Below, one piece after another: positions 9,085 to 18,163 of a stretch of 64,000 bases of DNA. The notes beneath the pieces are model-generated. The model made no database searches and was not told the DNA's origin. It saw only the letters and a list, made by a program, of their open reading frames with translations. Every line of letters starts with the position of its first letter. The stretch's first letter is position 1. The position numbers were made by a program, and so were the translations under genes. This DNA is from Asaia sp. W19 (GTDB taxonomy: Bacteria; Pseudomonadota; Alphaproteobacteria; Acetobacterales; Acetobacteraceae): NCBI RefSeq assembly GCF_003994335.1, contig NZ_PNQZ01000019.1:2-64001 (forward strand), written 5' to 3'.

Positions 9085-9597
9085 TTGGTGCTTAGCCTCA
9101 GTGGCTGCGCAAGCTTCCATGAAACCTGTAACCCGGAGACGAGCGCCCAGGCCCGCGGAAAGAGGAAGGCATCCTTGATCGTCACAGGGTCATCCATTGA
9201 TCGTCAGGGAACGGAAAAGCCGTGCGACCGGTTGACATACGCGGCACAGCTGATGCCTGACGCCCGCTAGTTCAGAGACTGGATCGCCGTCCTGTCTTCG
9301 AAATGGGATCTGAAGGAGGGAATTGGCCGCAAGGCGGTGGCAGCGATCTGACCTGCGCCGCAGCAAGATGAATGCGTCTTCACCTTCTCTGGCGTCCTGG
9401 CCGGCAAATGGCAGATCCCGTTCGCTGCGGCACATCACGATGACAGCAGCTTTGTCAGGGCAGGAGCGGAAGTGACATTCTACCGTCGCTCTACAGCCGC
9501 AGATCTGGTCTATGCCCCGATTGTCGTAACGGAGGAGAACCTCGTCTTGAGGGTCGCCGTCACTCGCGTCGCAAAACGATCACGGCCCGGCGGCTAG
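9085..9597 (+). pseudogene. Decayed lipoprotein-like reading frame with two in-frame stops
   Basis: One continuous frame reads as protein for about 170 codons but contains TAG at 9268 and TGA at 9349. It opens with a lipobox-like LSLSGC and has three further segments of normal composition; the last holds GKWQIPF, VRAGAEVTFYRR and APIVVTEENLVLRV before its own TAG. No proper start is seen: the codons before the lipobox lack a Met and the charged part of a signal peptide, so the 5' end also seems lost. I do not recognise the family. The flanks 8964-9084 and 9598-9833 hold no gene I can support. A chance open frame in GC-rich DNA is the alternative. Confidence 0.4.
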
Positions 9598-9833
9598 TGG
9601 GGGAGGTTCATAAAAGTCACGGAGGGCGATGTACGAAAGATGCCCAACCCGCCGGTGATCGCATCGCAGCGAAACCAGAATATCAGCCGGATCTTTCGCA
9701 ATGCCGCACTGCACGGAGAAGGAACGACAGAGACGGCTGCCCCCTCTCGTTCGATCGCGTGTTCCCCGGCAAGTACCGGCGACACGGATCCCCATGTCCG
9801 CAAGGACAGCCCTGTCTGTGCTGTCCTCGATCT

Positions 9834-10859
9834 TCACGAGGCGAACACATCTGCCTCGAAGGCTTCTTCCCACGAACCGGAGGTCGAGGCGCGGGAATAT
9901 TCTGTCGAACGGTTCTCGAAGAAATTGGCGTGTTCGACTGCATTGAGCATATCGTCCAGCCAGGGCAGCGGGTTCTCTTCGATGCCGTAGAACGGATCGA
10001 GGCCCAGCTGTGTCATGCGACGATCAGCGATGAAACGGATATAGCGCTTTACCTGATCGGCGCTCAGCCCCTCAACGTCGCCCATCTCGAAAGCCAGATC
10101 GATGAAGGCGTCCTCGTGCTCGACCGTGGTCGCGCAGATGTCGGCGAGCTCCTTCTGGAAGTCTCCCGTCCAGATCTCCCGGTTTTCGCGTACGAAGGTG
10201 CGGAACAACCGGATCATCGACAGGCAGTGAAGCGTCTCGTCACGCACGGACCAGGAGACAATCTGCCCCATGCCCTTGAGCTTGTTGAACCGCGGGAAGT
10301 TCAACAGGATTGCGAAAGAGGCGAAGAGCTGAAGCCCTTCCATGAACGCGCCGAAGGCGGCCATGGTCTTCGCGATCTCGCGCTTGTTGTCGATATTGAA
10401 GGACTGCATGAAATCATACTTGTCCTTCATCTCCTTGTATTTCAGGAATGCCGAGTACTCGGTCTCGGGCATGCCAATGGTGTCAAGCAGATGCGAATAG
10501 GCGGCGATGTGGATCGTCTCGATATTCGAGAAGGATGACAGCATCATCAGCACCTCGGTCGGTTTGAAGACCTGGCTGTAATACTTCATATAGGCCGAGT
10601 TCACCTCGACATCCGCCTGGGTGAAGAAGCGGAAGATCTGCGTGACCAGATGGCGCTCGGACTCGCTGAGCGTACGATGCCAGTCCTTTACATCATCCGC
10701 CAGCGGCACTTCTTCGGGCAGCCAGTGCACACGCTGCTGAATCAGCCACGCGTCATAGGCCCATGGGTAGCGAAAGGGCTTGTAGACCGGATTGGCGGTC
10801 ATGAGGTCGAAATGCTGTTCTTCGGCGTGTGACACGCCTGAACCCTGAGTTTCGCTCAT
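9834..10859 (-). CDS. nrdB: Ribonucleoside-diphosphate reductase beta subunit (class Ia type)
   Basis: Carries the diiron-tyrosyl radical used by NrdA to make deoxyribonucleotides. Metal ligands and radical site can be followed: Asp in TQADVEV, Glu and His in SNIETIH with the radical-type Tyr four residues after that His (HIAAYSH), Glu in MEGLQLF, and Glu/His in RDETLHC. The tail WEEAFEADVF is acidic, as expected for docking to the alpha subunit. Length (341 residues) is normal. Its ATG overlaps the stop of the META-domain gene by 4 bases, so expression is coupled to nrdA through that gene. Confidence 0.95.
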   Translation of the reverse strand: MSETQGSGVSHAEEQHFDLMTANPVYKPFRYPWAYDAWLIQQRVHWLPEEVPLADDVKDWHRTLSESERHLVTQIFRFFTQADVEVNSAYMKYYSQVFKPTEVLMMLSSFSNIETIHIAAYSHLLDTIGMPETEYSAFLKYKEMKDKYDFMQSFNIDNKREIAKTMAAFGAFMEGLQLFASFAILLNFPRFNKLKGMGQIVSWSVRDETLHCLSMIRLFRTFVRENREIWTGDFQKELADICATTVEHEDAFIDLAFEMGDVEGLSADQVKRYIRFIADRRMTQLGLDPFYGIEENPLPWLDDMLNAVEHANFFENRSTEYSRASTSGSWEEAFEADVFAS

Positions 10860-11704
10860 CGGCTTTTCCTGCTTCTGGAATTCTGGAGATTCTTGTAGGC
10901 GTCGCTGTTTTTGTTGGGGCTGAGCGTCAGCACGATCTCACCTTGGGCGTCCGCCAGAAGCAGCATTCCCTGATCGATCTGCCAGCTCGCCACCGTGCGC
11001 GCGGCAGCGAAGAAAGCGTCTTCCTGGCTCATGCGGTTACCGATACAGGCCATTCGCGTTCCAGCCATAGGGCCAAAACTGAGCGCGCTGCCACTTGCCG
11101 TCACCCGGCCCATGAGACGATTGCATCCGCCCGTGCCGGATAGAAACCCATCGGCACGAAAACTGAGATAGGCCGGCGCCGAGGGATCGACGACATCAGA
11201 GCCGATCCGATCGATCGCCCAGCTGCCGACCAAAGCACTTGGGAGAGGCGATGCGACGGCCTCGACGACGAGGGCTGTCTGCTCGGGCACCGCGCCAAGG
11301 CCAAGAACTGCGTCCTTGCTGATGTAAAGCAAGGAGGCGCCATTCCTGATATCGGCACGCAGGGCGTAGCGGTGTCCTGACTTCAGCGCCGAGGGGTCAT
11401 AACCCAGCGCATAACCAAAGGTCTGACCCCCGACAGGCGAGAAAACCGTCTTGCTCAGCGGAATGGCGGGGGCGTCAGCCAGGCTGACATCCTCCAGAAC
11501 CACGCTCACCTGGGCATTGGGGGGTAAATCAACCGGTCCCTTTATCGTTACCGTACCGCGCAATGTCGCGGCAGGAGCCTGGGCCTGTGTTGGTGTCTCT
11601 GTTTGAGCCTCAGCGCGCACGACATATCCCGGTATCGAGCCGAGCAGAAGCCCCGAAACCAGAAATGCCTGTGCAAACGGCGCTCCTACTGACATGACAG
11701 GCAC
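10856..11704 (-). CDS. YbaY-like plus META-domain envelope protein within the nrd operon
   Basis: A 282-residue exported protein. A hydrophobic N-terminal stretch ends in an Ala-Glu-Ala signal peptidase I-like site, with no lipobox Cys. It is followed by a YbaY-type beta domain (residues ~45-150, with GTVTIKGPVDLPPNAQVSV and DVSLADAPA) and a META/HslJ-type domain (about 160-270, with WAIDRIG, FRADGFLSGTGGCN and MACIG). These domains occur in envelope and stress proteins of unknown biochemical role. It overlaps nrdA by 19 bases and nrdB by 4. An in-frame ATG nine bases into the gene is an alternative start. No family knowledge links it to ribonucleotide reduction. Confidence 0.8.
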   Translation of the reverse strand: MPVMSVGAPFAQAFLVSGLLLGSIPGYVVRAEAQTETPTQAQAPAATLRGTVTIKGPVDLPPNAQVSVVLEDVSLADAPAIPLSKTVFSPVGGQTFGYALGYDPSALKSGHRYALRADIRNGASLLYISKDAVLGLGAVPEQTALVVEAVASPLPSALVGSWAIDRIGSDVVDPSAPAYLSFRADGFLSGTGGCNRLMGRVTASGSALSFGPMAGTRMACIGNRMSQEDAFFAAARTVASWQIDQGMLLLADAQGEIVLTLSPNKNSDAYKNLQNSRSRKSR

Positions 11705-13644
11705 TCTTCGTAGCTCGTCGTGGCGGTGGGCTTCTTTGCGGCCTCGGCGGCATTCGTGCTGTAGTCTTCATCTTCGAGGATGTTGTTCTTCAGCACCATG
11801 TCACTGACAGCATCGGCACGCTGGATAGAGAGCGAGCGGCAGTAATAGAGCGACTTCACACCGCGCTTCCACGCCAGGAAATGAATCTGGTGCAGATCGC
11901 GCTTGTGGATATCGGCAGGCAGGAAGACGTTGATCGACTGTGCCTGACAGATGAAGGGCGCGCGATCGGCAGCGTGCTCGATCACCCAGCGCTGGTCGAG
12001 CTCGAAGGCGGTCTTGTAAACGTCCTTTTCGTCCTGGGTGAGGAAGTCCAGATGCTGGACAGAGCCCTTGTTGAGGGTGATCGAAGACCAGATCGCGTCC
12101 GTGTTCTGCCCCTTCTGCTCGAGCAACTGCAGCAGATGACGATTACGCACCGTAAACGAGCCGGAGAGCGTCTTCTGCAAGAACACATTGGCTGAAATCG
12201 GCTCGATGCCAGGGCTTGCATTGCCCGCAATGATCGAGATCGAAGCGGTCGGTGCGATCGCCATCTTGTTCGAGAAGCGCTCCATGATGCCGTATTCTGC
12301 GGCGTCAGGGCAGGGCCCGAGCAGCTCGGCCAGATGCTTCGACGCAGCGTCGGCCTGTGTCTTGATCTGCTGGAAGATGCGCTTGTTCCACACACGCGCC
12401 ATCACGCTCTCGAACGGGATGTTGCGGGCCTGCAGGAAGGAGTGGAAGCCCATGACCCCAAGCCCGACCGAACGTTCGCGCATGGCAGCATAGCGCGCGC
12501 GTTCCATGTCATCCGGTGCGCGATCGATGAAGTCCTGAAGCACCCGGTCGAGGAACAGCATCACGTCCTCGATGAATTGCGGGTTGTCCTTCCACTCTTC
12601 CCAGGTTTCGAGGTTGAGCGAGGACAGACAGCAGACGGCAGTCCGGTTCTTGCCGTGGTGATCGAGCCCTGTCGGCAGGGTGATCTCGGCGCAGAGATTC
12701 GAGGTCTTGACCTCGAGCCCGGCGAGCTTGTGGTGCTCGGGGCGCGCCTTGTTCACATGATCGGAGTAGATGATGTAGGGCTCGCCCTGCTCCATGCGGG
12801 CGGTCAGGATACGGATCCAGAGCTGGCGCGCCGGTATGCTGCGAATGACAGACATATCCTTGGGCGAACGCAGGCCCCACTCCTCGTCCTTCTCCACTGC
12901 GCGCATGAAGTCATCGGTCAGCAAGACGCCGTGATGAAGGTTCAGCGCCTTGCGGTTCGGATCGCCGCCCGTCGGACGACGCATCTCGACGAATTCCTCG
13001 ATCTCGGGATGCCAGACCGGCAGATACACAGCGGCGGACCCGCGGCGCAATGAGCCCTGCGAAATGGCAAGGGTCAGGCTGTCCATGACGCGAATGAAGG
13101 GAATAACGCCCGAAGTCTTGCCGTTCTTGCCGACATTTTCACCGATCGAGCGCAGATTGCCCCAATAGGATCCGATGCCGCCGCCCTTGGATGCCAGCCA
13201 GACATTTTCGTTCCACAGATCGACAATGCCGCGCAGGCTGTCATCTGCCTCGTTCAGGAAGCAGGAGATGGGCAAGCCACGCGTCGTGCCACCATTGGAG
13301 AGCACGGGGGTGGCCGGCATGAACCAATGCTGGGAGATATAGTCGTACAGGCGCTGGGCATGGGCGGCATCGGCGCCGTAATAAGAAGCGACGCGCCCGA
13401 ACAGATCCTGATAATGCTCCCCTGGCAGCAGGTAGCGGTTATCGAGCGTCGCTCGTCCGAAATCCGTCAGAAGCGCGTCACGCGAGCGATTGACGCGCAC
13501 GGGATGATGACCTTCAAGCTGAACGACATCGTCGAACATGTCAGGCTCGGCTTCAATTTCCTGGGGTGCGCGGGCGCAGGGCTCTGGCAGGGTATCGGCC
13601 GCAGTGGTCTCAGCCTCACGGGTCGTGTCTTCTAGCAGGCTCAC
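11686..13644 (-). CDS. nrdA: Ribonucleoside-diphosphate reductase alpha subunit
   Basis: Catalytic subunit reducing NDPs to dNDPs. Visible landmarks are the PATPVLSNGGT strand, the PISCFL cysteine, the active-site block TSNLCAEITLP with Cys and Glu, the second redox Cys region, and the C-terminal CLSCQ pair that passes electrons from thioredoxin. Only about 50 low-complexity acidic residues precede the all-alpha domain, so there is no N-terminal ATP cone and allosteric activity control of that kind is not expected. The 652-residue length fits cone-less alphaproteobacterial enzymes. It leads the nrdA-META-nrdB operon behind an NrdR box pair. Confidence 0.96.
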   Translation of the reverse strand: MSLLEDTTREAETTAADTLPEPCARAPQEIEAEPDMFDDVVQLEGHHPVRVNRSRDALLTDFGRATLDNRYLLPGEHYQDLFGRVASYYGADAAHAQRLYDYISQHWFMPATPVLSNGGTTRGLPISCFLNEADDSLRGIVDLWNENVWLASKGGGIGSYWGNLRSIGENVGKNGKTSGVIPFIRVMDSLTLAISQGSLRRGSAAVYLPVWHPEIEEFVEMRRPTGGDPNRKALNLHHGVLLTDDFMRAVEKDEEWGLRSPKDMSVIRSIPARQLWIRILTARMEQGEPYIIYSDHVNKARPEHHKLAGLEVKTSNLCAEITLPTGLDHHGKNRTAVCCLSSLNLETWEEWKDNPQFIEDVMLFLDRVLQDFIDRAPDDMERARYAAMRERSVGLGVMGFHSFLQARNIPFESVMARVWNKRIFQQIKTQADAASKHLAELLGPCPDAAEYGIMERFSNKMAIAPTASISIIAGNASPGIEPISANVFLQKTLSGSFTVRNRHLLQLLEQKGQNTDAIWSSITLNKGSVQHLDFLTQDEKDVYKTAFELDQRWVIEHAADRAPFICQAQSINVFLPADIHKRDLHQIHFLAWKRGVKSLYYCRSLSIQRADAVSDMVLKNNILEDEDYSTNAAEAAKKPTATTSYEECLSCQ

Positions 13645-13724
13645 GGGCTATCTCCCCAAGATCAAATCGAGATCAGTATCGCTCATTCCGTGTGTCCTCT
13701 TGGCGCAAGTCCCGTGGTCGAGAC

Positions 13725-13771
13725 AAGCAATATATCGGGTTAAATTTCACTGGGGGCACTACATATGGTGT
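13725..13771 (-). promoter_or_regulatory. Tandem NrdR boxes upstream of nrdA
   Basis: Two 16-base elements match the NrdR consensus acaCwAtATaTwGwgt. The first, 13725-13740, matches at 12 of 16 read on the minus strand; the second, 13756-13771 (GCACTACATATGGTGT), matches at 13 of 16. They are separated by 15 bases, so their centres are 31 bases or three helical turns apart, the usual geometry for NrdR. They lie 80-130 bases before the nrdA ATG. The rest of 13645-13944 holds no recognised gene. Confidence 0.78.
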
Positions 13772-13944
13772 TGACAGGCCCAGAAGCCCTTGGAGAACCT
13801 AGAGTTCCCGCCACCGGCTCATTTAACGTCGATTGCCCTGCGTTGCCCCGATGACACAGGGGAGCGGGATGAACAATTTCTCCTCCCCCGCGTTGGCTGA
13901 GCAACCGACCCGGATCGGGCGTCGGAAACGCAGGAGATCCCTTC

Positions 13945-14373
13945 ATGACGATCAAGAAATCAGCCAGTGCCCAGTGGAGCGGTGGCCTCAAGGACGGCAA
14001 GGGCACCATCTCGACACAGAGTGGCGCGCTGTCGAGCCAGCCCTATGGCTTCAATACGCGATTCGAGGACAAGCCCGGCACGAACCCCGAGGAACTGATC
14101 GGCGCGGCCCATGCCGGTTGCTTCACCATGGCGCTCTCCATGATCCTGGGTGAGGCTGGCCTCACGGCGACTTCTCTGGAGACCAAGGCGACGGTCTCGC
14201 TCGACAAGACCGAAGGCGGGTTCGAGATCTCGGCCATCCATCTCGATCTGAAGGGCAGCGTACCCGACGCCGATCAGGCGAAGTTCGAGGAACTGGCCAC
14301 CAAGGCCAAGAATGGCTGCCCGGTTTCGCAGCTTTTCAAGGCCGCCATCAGCCTGACGGCAACGCTTGTCTGA
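13945..14373 (+). CDS. osmC: OsmC/Ohr-family peroxiredoxin
   Basis: Small thiol peroxidase of 142 residues that should reduce organic hydroperoxides. The two redox cysteines are in their usual contexts: AHAGCF (peroxidatic) and KNGCPVSQL (resolving). The TNPEELIGAAHAGC and LEIEAKVTL-like blocks place it in the OsmC rather than the Ohr branch. GGAGATCCCTTC precedes the ATG at good spacing. It stands alone and converges on aroC, with a GC-rich hairpin between the two stops. Confidence 0.92.
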   Translation: MTIKKSASAQWSGGLKDGKGTISTQSGALSSQPYGFNTRFEDKPGTNPEELIGAAHAGCFTMALSMILGEAGLTATSLETKATVSLDKTEGGFEISAIHLDLKGSVPDADQAKFEELATKAKNGCPVSQLFKAAISLTATLV

Positions 14374-14382
14374 CACCGATCC

Positions 14383-14406
14383 ATGGCCGCCTGCCCGGGC
14401 GGCCAT
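14383..14406. terminator. GC-rich hairpin between convergent osmC and aroC
   Basis: Near-perfect inverted repeat with nine-base arms ATGGCCGCC and GGCGGCCAT around a six-base loop. There is no T-run on either side, so it is not a canonical intrinsic terminator, but its position between two convergent stops suggests a role in ending or protecting transcripts. Confidence 0.4.
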
Positions 14407-14415
14407 GTTCGCTTA

Positions 14416-15513
14416 TCAACGGGCGCGATGCCAGCTGTTCTGGGCCTGATCACGCAGCAGATGATCGACCAGCAGACAGGCCATCATCGCCTCGGCGACG
14501 GGCACTGCCCGAATGCCGATACAGGGGTCGTGCCGCCCCTTCGTGATCACCTCGATGTTTTCGCCCTCGCGATTGACCGAGGGTACCGGCACCAGAATGG
14601 AGCTGGTCGGCTTGATGGCAAAACGGGCGGCGATCGGTTGTCCGGTCGAGATTCCCCCAAGGATACCGCCTGCCCGATTACGTTCGAAATGCAGGGCGCC
14701 GTCACGCATACGCATCGGGTCAGCGTTGTCTTCGCCCCGGAGCGATGCGACGCCAAACCCTTCCCCGATCTCGACGGCTTTTACGCCATTGATCCCCATC
14801 AGCGCCGCGGCGAGCTCTGCATCCAGCTTCCCGTAAAGCGGAGCCCCGAGTCCCGCCGGGAAATTTTCTGCCACCACCTCGACCAGGGCACCGATTGAGG
14901 AGCCATCCTTGCGCACGCTGGCCAGAAGCCCCTCCCATTCGATGGCCGTCACGGGATCGGGGCAGAATAGCGGGTTACGCGTCACTTCCTCCCAGTCCCA
15001 GCGCGTGCGGTCCACCTCCAGCCCACCGACCTGTACGAGAGCTGCGCGGATCAACGCCATCTCGCCCAGCAATTCCGCAATCACGCGGCGCGCCACCCCA
15101 CCAGCCGCAACGCGGCAGGCAGTTTCACGCGCCGAAGAACGCCCACCGCCCCGATAATCGCGATGACCGTATTTGAGGTCATAGGTCACATCCGCATGGC
15201 CGGGCCGGTAGCGCGTAGCGATATCGGAGTAATCTTTCGACCGCTGGTCGGTATTCTCGATCATGAGCGAGATCGGCGTGCCGGTCGTCCGGCCTTCGAA
15301 AACGCCTGACAGGATACGAACCTGATCGGCTTCCTGTCGCTGGGTTGTGAATTTCGACTGCCCGGGGCGTCGCCTGTCCAGCCAGGGCTGTATATCGGCT
15401 TCGCTCAGGACAATATTCGGTGGGCAGCCATCGATCACGCAGCCGATGGCGGGACCATGGCTCTCGCCCCAGGTCGTGACCCGGAAGAGCGTCCCAAAGC
15501 TGTTATCCGACAT
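14416..15513 (-). CDS. aroC: Chorismate synthase
   Basis: Converts EPSP to chorismate using reduced FMN, last step of the common aromatic pathway. Signatures seen are [16 protein letters not shown] near the N-terminus, the Arg-rich [15 protein letters not shown] segment, [27 protein letters not shown], and GGISTGQPI in the C-terminal half. At 365 residues it is full length. It starts one base after the fabI stop, so the two genes form an operon. Chorismate mutase (about 12 kb away) and aroE (about 34 kb away) are also in the window but unlinked. Confidence 0.97.
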   Translation of the reverse strand: MSDNSFGTLFRVTTWGESHGPAIGCVIDGCPPNIVLSEADIQPWLDRRRPGQSKFTTQRQEADQVRILSGVFEGRTTGTPISLMIENTDQRSKDYSDIATRYRPGHADVTYDLKYGHRDYRGGGRSSARETACRVAAGGVARRVIAELLGEMALIRAALVQVGGLEVDRTRWDWEEVTRNPLFCPDPVTAIEWEGLLASVRKDGSSIGALVEVVAENFPAGLGAPLYGKLDAELAAALMGINGVKAVEIGEGFGVASLRGEDNADPMRMRDGALHFERNRAGGILGGISTGQPIAARFAIKPTSSILVPVPSVNREGENIEVITKGRHDPCIGIRAVPVAEAMMACLLVDHLLRDQAQNSWHRAR

Positions 15514-15514
15514 A

Positions 15515-16357
15515 TCAGCCTTCTGATGAGGCCACGGCGATATCGGGGGCGTTCGGGTTCTTCATGCCCACGATATGGTAGCCGCAATCGACATGGTGGA
15601 CTTCGCCCGTCGTGCCGGAGGATAGGTCTGACAGAAAGTACAGCCCCGAGCCACCGACATCCTTGAGCGAGACGTTGCGCTCCATGGGCGCATTGAGCTG
15701 GTTCCAACGCAGGATATACCGAAAATCGCCGATACCATTGGCCGCCAGCGTCATGATCGGACCAGCGGAAATGGCATTGACGCGGATATTATCCTTGCCG
15801 AGATCAGCCGCCATATAACGCACCGAGGCCTCGAGCGCCGCCTTGGCCACACCCATCACGTTATAATGAGGCATGACGCGCTCCGCGCCGAGATAGGACA
15901 GGGTCAGCAGCGAGCCACCATCCGTCATCAGCGCGGCAGCGCGGCGCGCAACTGCTGTAAAGGAGAAGCAGGAAATATCCATGGCCTTGAGAAAGGCATC
16001 GCGCGGGGTATCGACGTAACGTCCCCGCAGGAACTGTTTGTCGGCCCAGCCAATGGCGTGCACCACGAAGTCGATCTTGCCCCAGGCCTTTTCGATTTCG
16101 TCGAAGGCGCGGTCGATATCAGCGTCATCGCTCACGTCGCATGGAATGACGAGACTGGCCCCCACACTCTCGGCCAACGGCTTCACGCGCTTGCCGAGCG
16201 CTTCACCCTGATAGGTAAAGGCAAGTTCCGCCCCCTGTGCGGCGCAGGCAGAGGCGATGGCCCAGGCAATGGAGCGGTCATTGGCGACGCCCATCACAAG
16301 GCCGCGCTTGCCCGCCATCAGCGTCCCGGTGGGGAGATCGAACGAAGCGGTGGACAT
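15515..16357 (-). CDS. fabI: Enoyl-[acyl-carrier-protein] reductase (NADH), FabI
   Basis: Last reduction in each fatty acid elongation round and the target of triclosan-type inhibitors. FabI-type SDR features are present: [17 protein letters not shown] nucleotide loop, the Y-x6-Y-x6-K catalytic triad set in [23 protein letters not shown], and [14 protein letters not shown] strand. I chose the ATG that begins MSTASFD, because it gives 280 residues and the usual short N-terminus. The longer open frame would add about 100 unrelated residues. pdxH is divergent, leaving about 140 bases for both promoters. Confidence 0.96.
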   Translation of the reverse strand: MSTASFDLPTGTLMAGKRGLVMGVANDRSIAWAIASACAAQGAELAFTYQGEALGKRVKPLAESVGASLVIPCDVSDDADIDRAFDEIEKAWGKIDFVVHAIGWADKQFLRGRYVDTPRDAFLKAMDISCFSFTAVARRAAALMTDGGSLLTLSYLGAERVMPHYNVMGVAKAALEASVRYMAADLGKDNIRVNAISAGPIMTLAANGIGDFRYILRWNQLNAPMERNVSLKDVGGSGLYFLSDLSSGTTGEVHHVDCGYHIVGMKNPNAPDIAVASSEG

Positions 16358-16499
16358 GAGGCAGATCCCGGTTAATGTCAGACAAAGAAATAATAACGCT
16401 CCGCTTCGTCGCACATGCCCGCCGCGCAAACAAGTCTCGAGATGACACGTTAGGAAGGGCAACGAATACGGACCGAATAGACGCAGGAGAGACCCTGTC

Positions 16500-17111
16500 A
16501 TGGCAGACGATACCAGCCTCCCCCTCATTCCGCTCGATGCGGACCCCTTTTCGCTGTTCGCGGACTGGATGAAAGAGGCTGAGGCCCATGAGCCGAACGA
16601 CCCCAACGCCATGGCGCTTGCAACGGCCACGCCAGAGGGCGTGCCGTCGGTACGCATGATCCTGCTCAAGGGCGCGGATGCGCGTGGCTTTGTGTTCTAT
16701 ACCAATCTCGAGAGCCGCAAGGGCAGCGAGCTCCTGGCCAACCCCCAGGCCGCGCTCCTTTTCCACTGGAAATCGTTGCGTCGCCAAATCCGTATCGAGG
16801 GGCCGGTCGAACCCGTAAGCGCTGAGGAAGCCGATCGCTATTTTGCGAGCCGCAGCCGGAATTCGCGTATTGGCGCCATCGCCTCCGATCAGTCGCGCCC
16901 CCTCGCCGACCGCGCCGAGTTCGAGCATCGTATCAGGGATGTCGCCGCCCGCTTCGAGGGGAAGGAACCCGAGCGCCCTGCCAACTGGTCCGGCTTCCGG
17001 CTTGTGCCGCGCCAGATCGAGTTCTGGCAGGATCGCCCCTACCGCATGCATGACCGGGCCACATGGACACGGACGGAAAATGACTGGGCGGTAACGCGCC
17101 TCTATCCCTGA
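16500..17111 (+). CDS. pdxH: Pyridoxamine 5'-phosphate oxidase
   Basis: FMN-dependent oxidase that forms pyridoxal 5'-phosphate, the active B6 vitamer. Landmarks are [34 protein letters not shown], the [14 protein letters not shown] block that binds FMN phosphate, [16 protein letters not shown], and the C-terminal [12 protein letters not shown] that contacts PLP. The length of 203 residues is typical. GCAGGAGACC sits at ideal distance from the ATG. It appears monocistronic, divergent from fabI. Confidence 0.96.
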   Translation: MADDTSLPLIPLDADPFSLFADWMKEAEAHEPNDPNAMALATATPEGVPSVRMILLKGADARGFVFYTNLESRKGSELLANPQAALLFHWKSLRRQIRIEGPVEPVSAEEADRYFASRSRNSRIGAIASDQSRPLADRAEFEHRIRDVAARFEGKEPERPANWSGFRLVPRQIEFWQDRPYRMHDRATWTRTENDWAVTRLYP

Positions 17112-17206
17112 GCCGCTCAAGCCGCGGCCAGCCCGGTCTTGCCGATCTATTCCTCATGCAAGGCGTTCACCAAGCCGCCACTCCGTACCTTAAAGAGAGA
17201 TTTCCC

Positions 17207-18094
17207 ATGGCCAACGACGTCAGAAACATTCTCGTCCCCCTCAACGGCGCGGGTAATATCGATGCGGTACTCCGCGTGGGCCTGCTGCATGCACGCGCCT
17301 TCAACGCTCATCTCTCCACGGTGCTTGTCGGTGATGATCCCAATGAGATGGCGGCCCTGACCGGTGAAGGCCTGTCGAGCTCCATGATCAACGAGATGAT
17401 GGAAGCCGCCGAGCACGAGGCGCATCGCCGCATGCTGCAGGTGCGGCTGAAATTCGACGCATTCATCCGCGATAATGACATCGAGCCCAAGCAGGGGTTT
17501 CTGGAAAACGACCCGCTTGCCCACTCGAAGCTCAGCGCATCGCTCGAGTTCCTCACAGGCTCGGAGCACGAGGCCGTCACATGGCGCGCCAGGCTCTCGG
17601 ATCTGACCCTGATGCCGCATCTGGGCCCCAACGATAATGCGCGTGCCTCCGAAGTGCTTCACGCCGTTCTGTACGATAGCGGCTGCCCGCTCGTCATCGC
17701 ACCGCCGAGCCCACCGGTCACGTCGGGCACGCGCCTGTGCATTGCCTGGAACGGCACGGCCGAGGCCGCCTCCGCCCTGCGTGGTGCGCTGCCCTATGCC
17801 AAACGGGCTGAGGGTGTCCAGATCCTTACCAGTGTCGATTACCACCGGCGGGGGCCGGAAGCGGACACGGTCCAGGATTATCTGCGCCTTCATGGCGTCG
17901 AGGCCGAAATCCGTGATTTCAAGGGGGTCGAGCGCGATGTGGGCGCAGGTATCCTCGCCGCCTGCGCCGATTTTGGCGCGGATATGCTGTGTATGGGCGC
18001 CTATTCGCATTCGCGCCTGCGGCAGATGATCCTGGGCGGCGCAACAAGACATGTTCTTGAGCACGCCGAGCTGACTGTTCTCATGAGCCGCTGA
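17207..18094 (+). CDS. Universal stress protein (tandem UspA-like)
   Basis: Cytoplasmic UspA-superfamily protein of 295 residues with an N-terminal UspA-like half (NILVPLNG, then a long Ala-rich helix) and a clearer C-terminal Usp domain. The C-terminal half starts at RLCIAWNGT and ends with GAYSHSRLRQMILGGATRHVL and the terminal strand LTVLMSR, which includes the ATP-binding G-x2-G-x9-G(S/T) type loop. I chose the ATG preceded by AAAGAGAGA rather than the longer in-frame ATG. The specific stress is unknown. The following lipid A operon begins about 70 bases later. Confidence 0.88.
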   Translation: MANDVRNILVPLNGAGNIDAVLRVGLLHARAFNAHLSTVLVGDDPNEMAALTGEGLSSSMINEMMEAAEHEAHRRMLQVRLKFDAFIRDNDIEPKQGFLENDPLAHSKLSASLEFLTGSEHEAVTWRARLSDLTLMPHLGPNDNARASEVLHAVLYDSGCPLVIAPPSPPVTSGTRLCIAWNGTAEAASALRGALPYAKRAEGVQILTSVDYHRRGPEADTVQDYLRLHGVEAEIRDFKGVERDVGAGILAACADFGADMLCMGAYSHSRLRQMILGGATRHVLEHAELTVLMSR

Positions 18095-18163
18095 GGCGGG
18101 TTTTGCGTTGCCGCACCGGACATGCTACCGGCGCGGTATGCGCGCTTTCCTTTCTGACGCCGA

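Noticed and set aside
9597..10538. 313-codon plus-strand frame opposite nrdB
   Set aside because: nrdB has complete metal ligands and operon context; the plus-strand translation shows no family.
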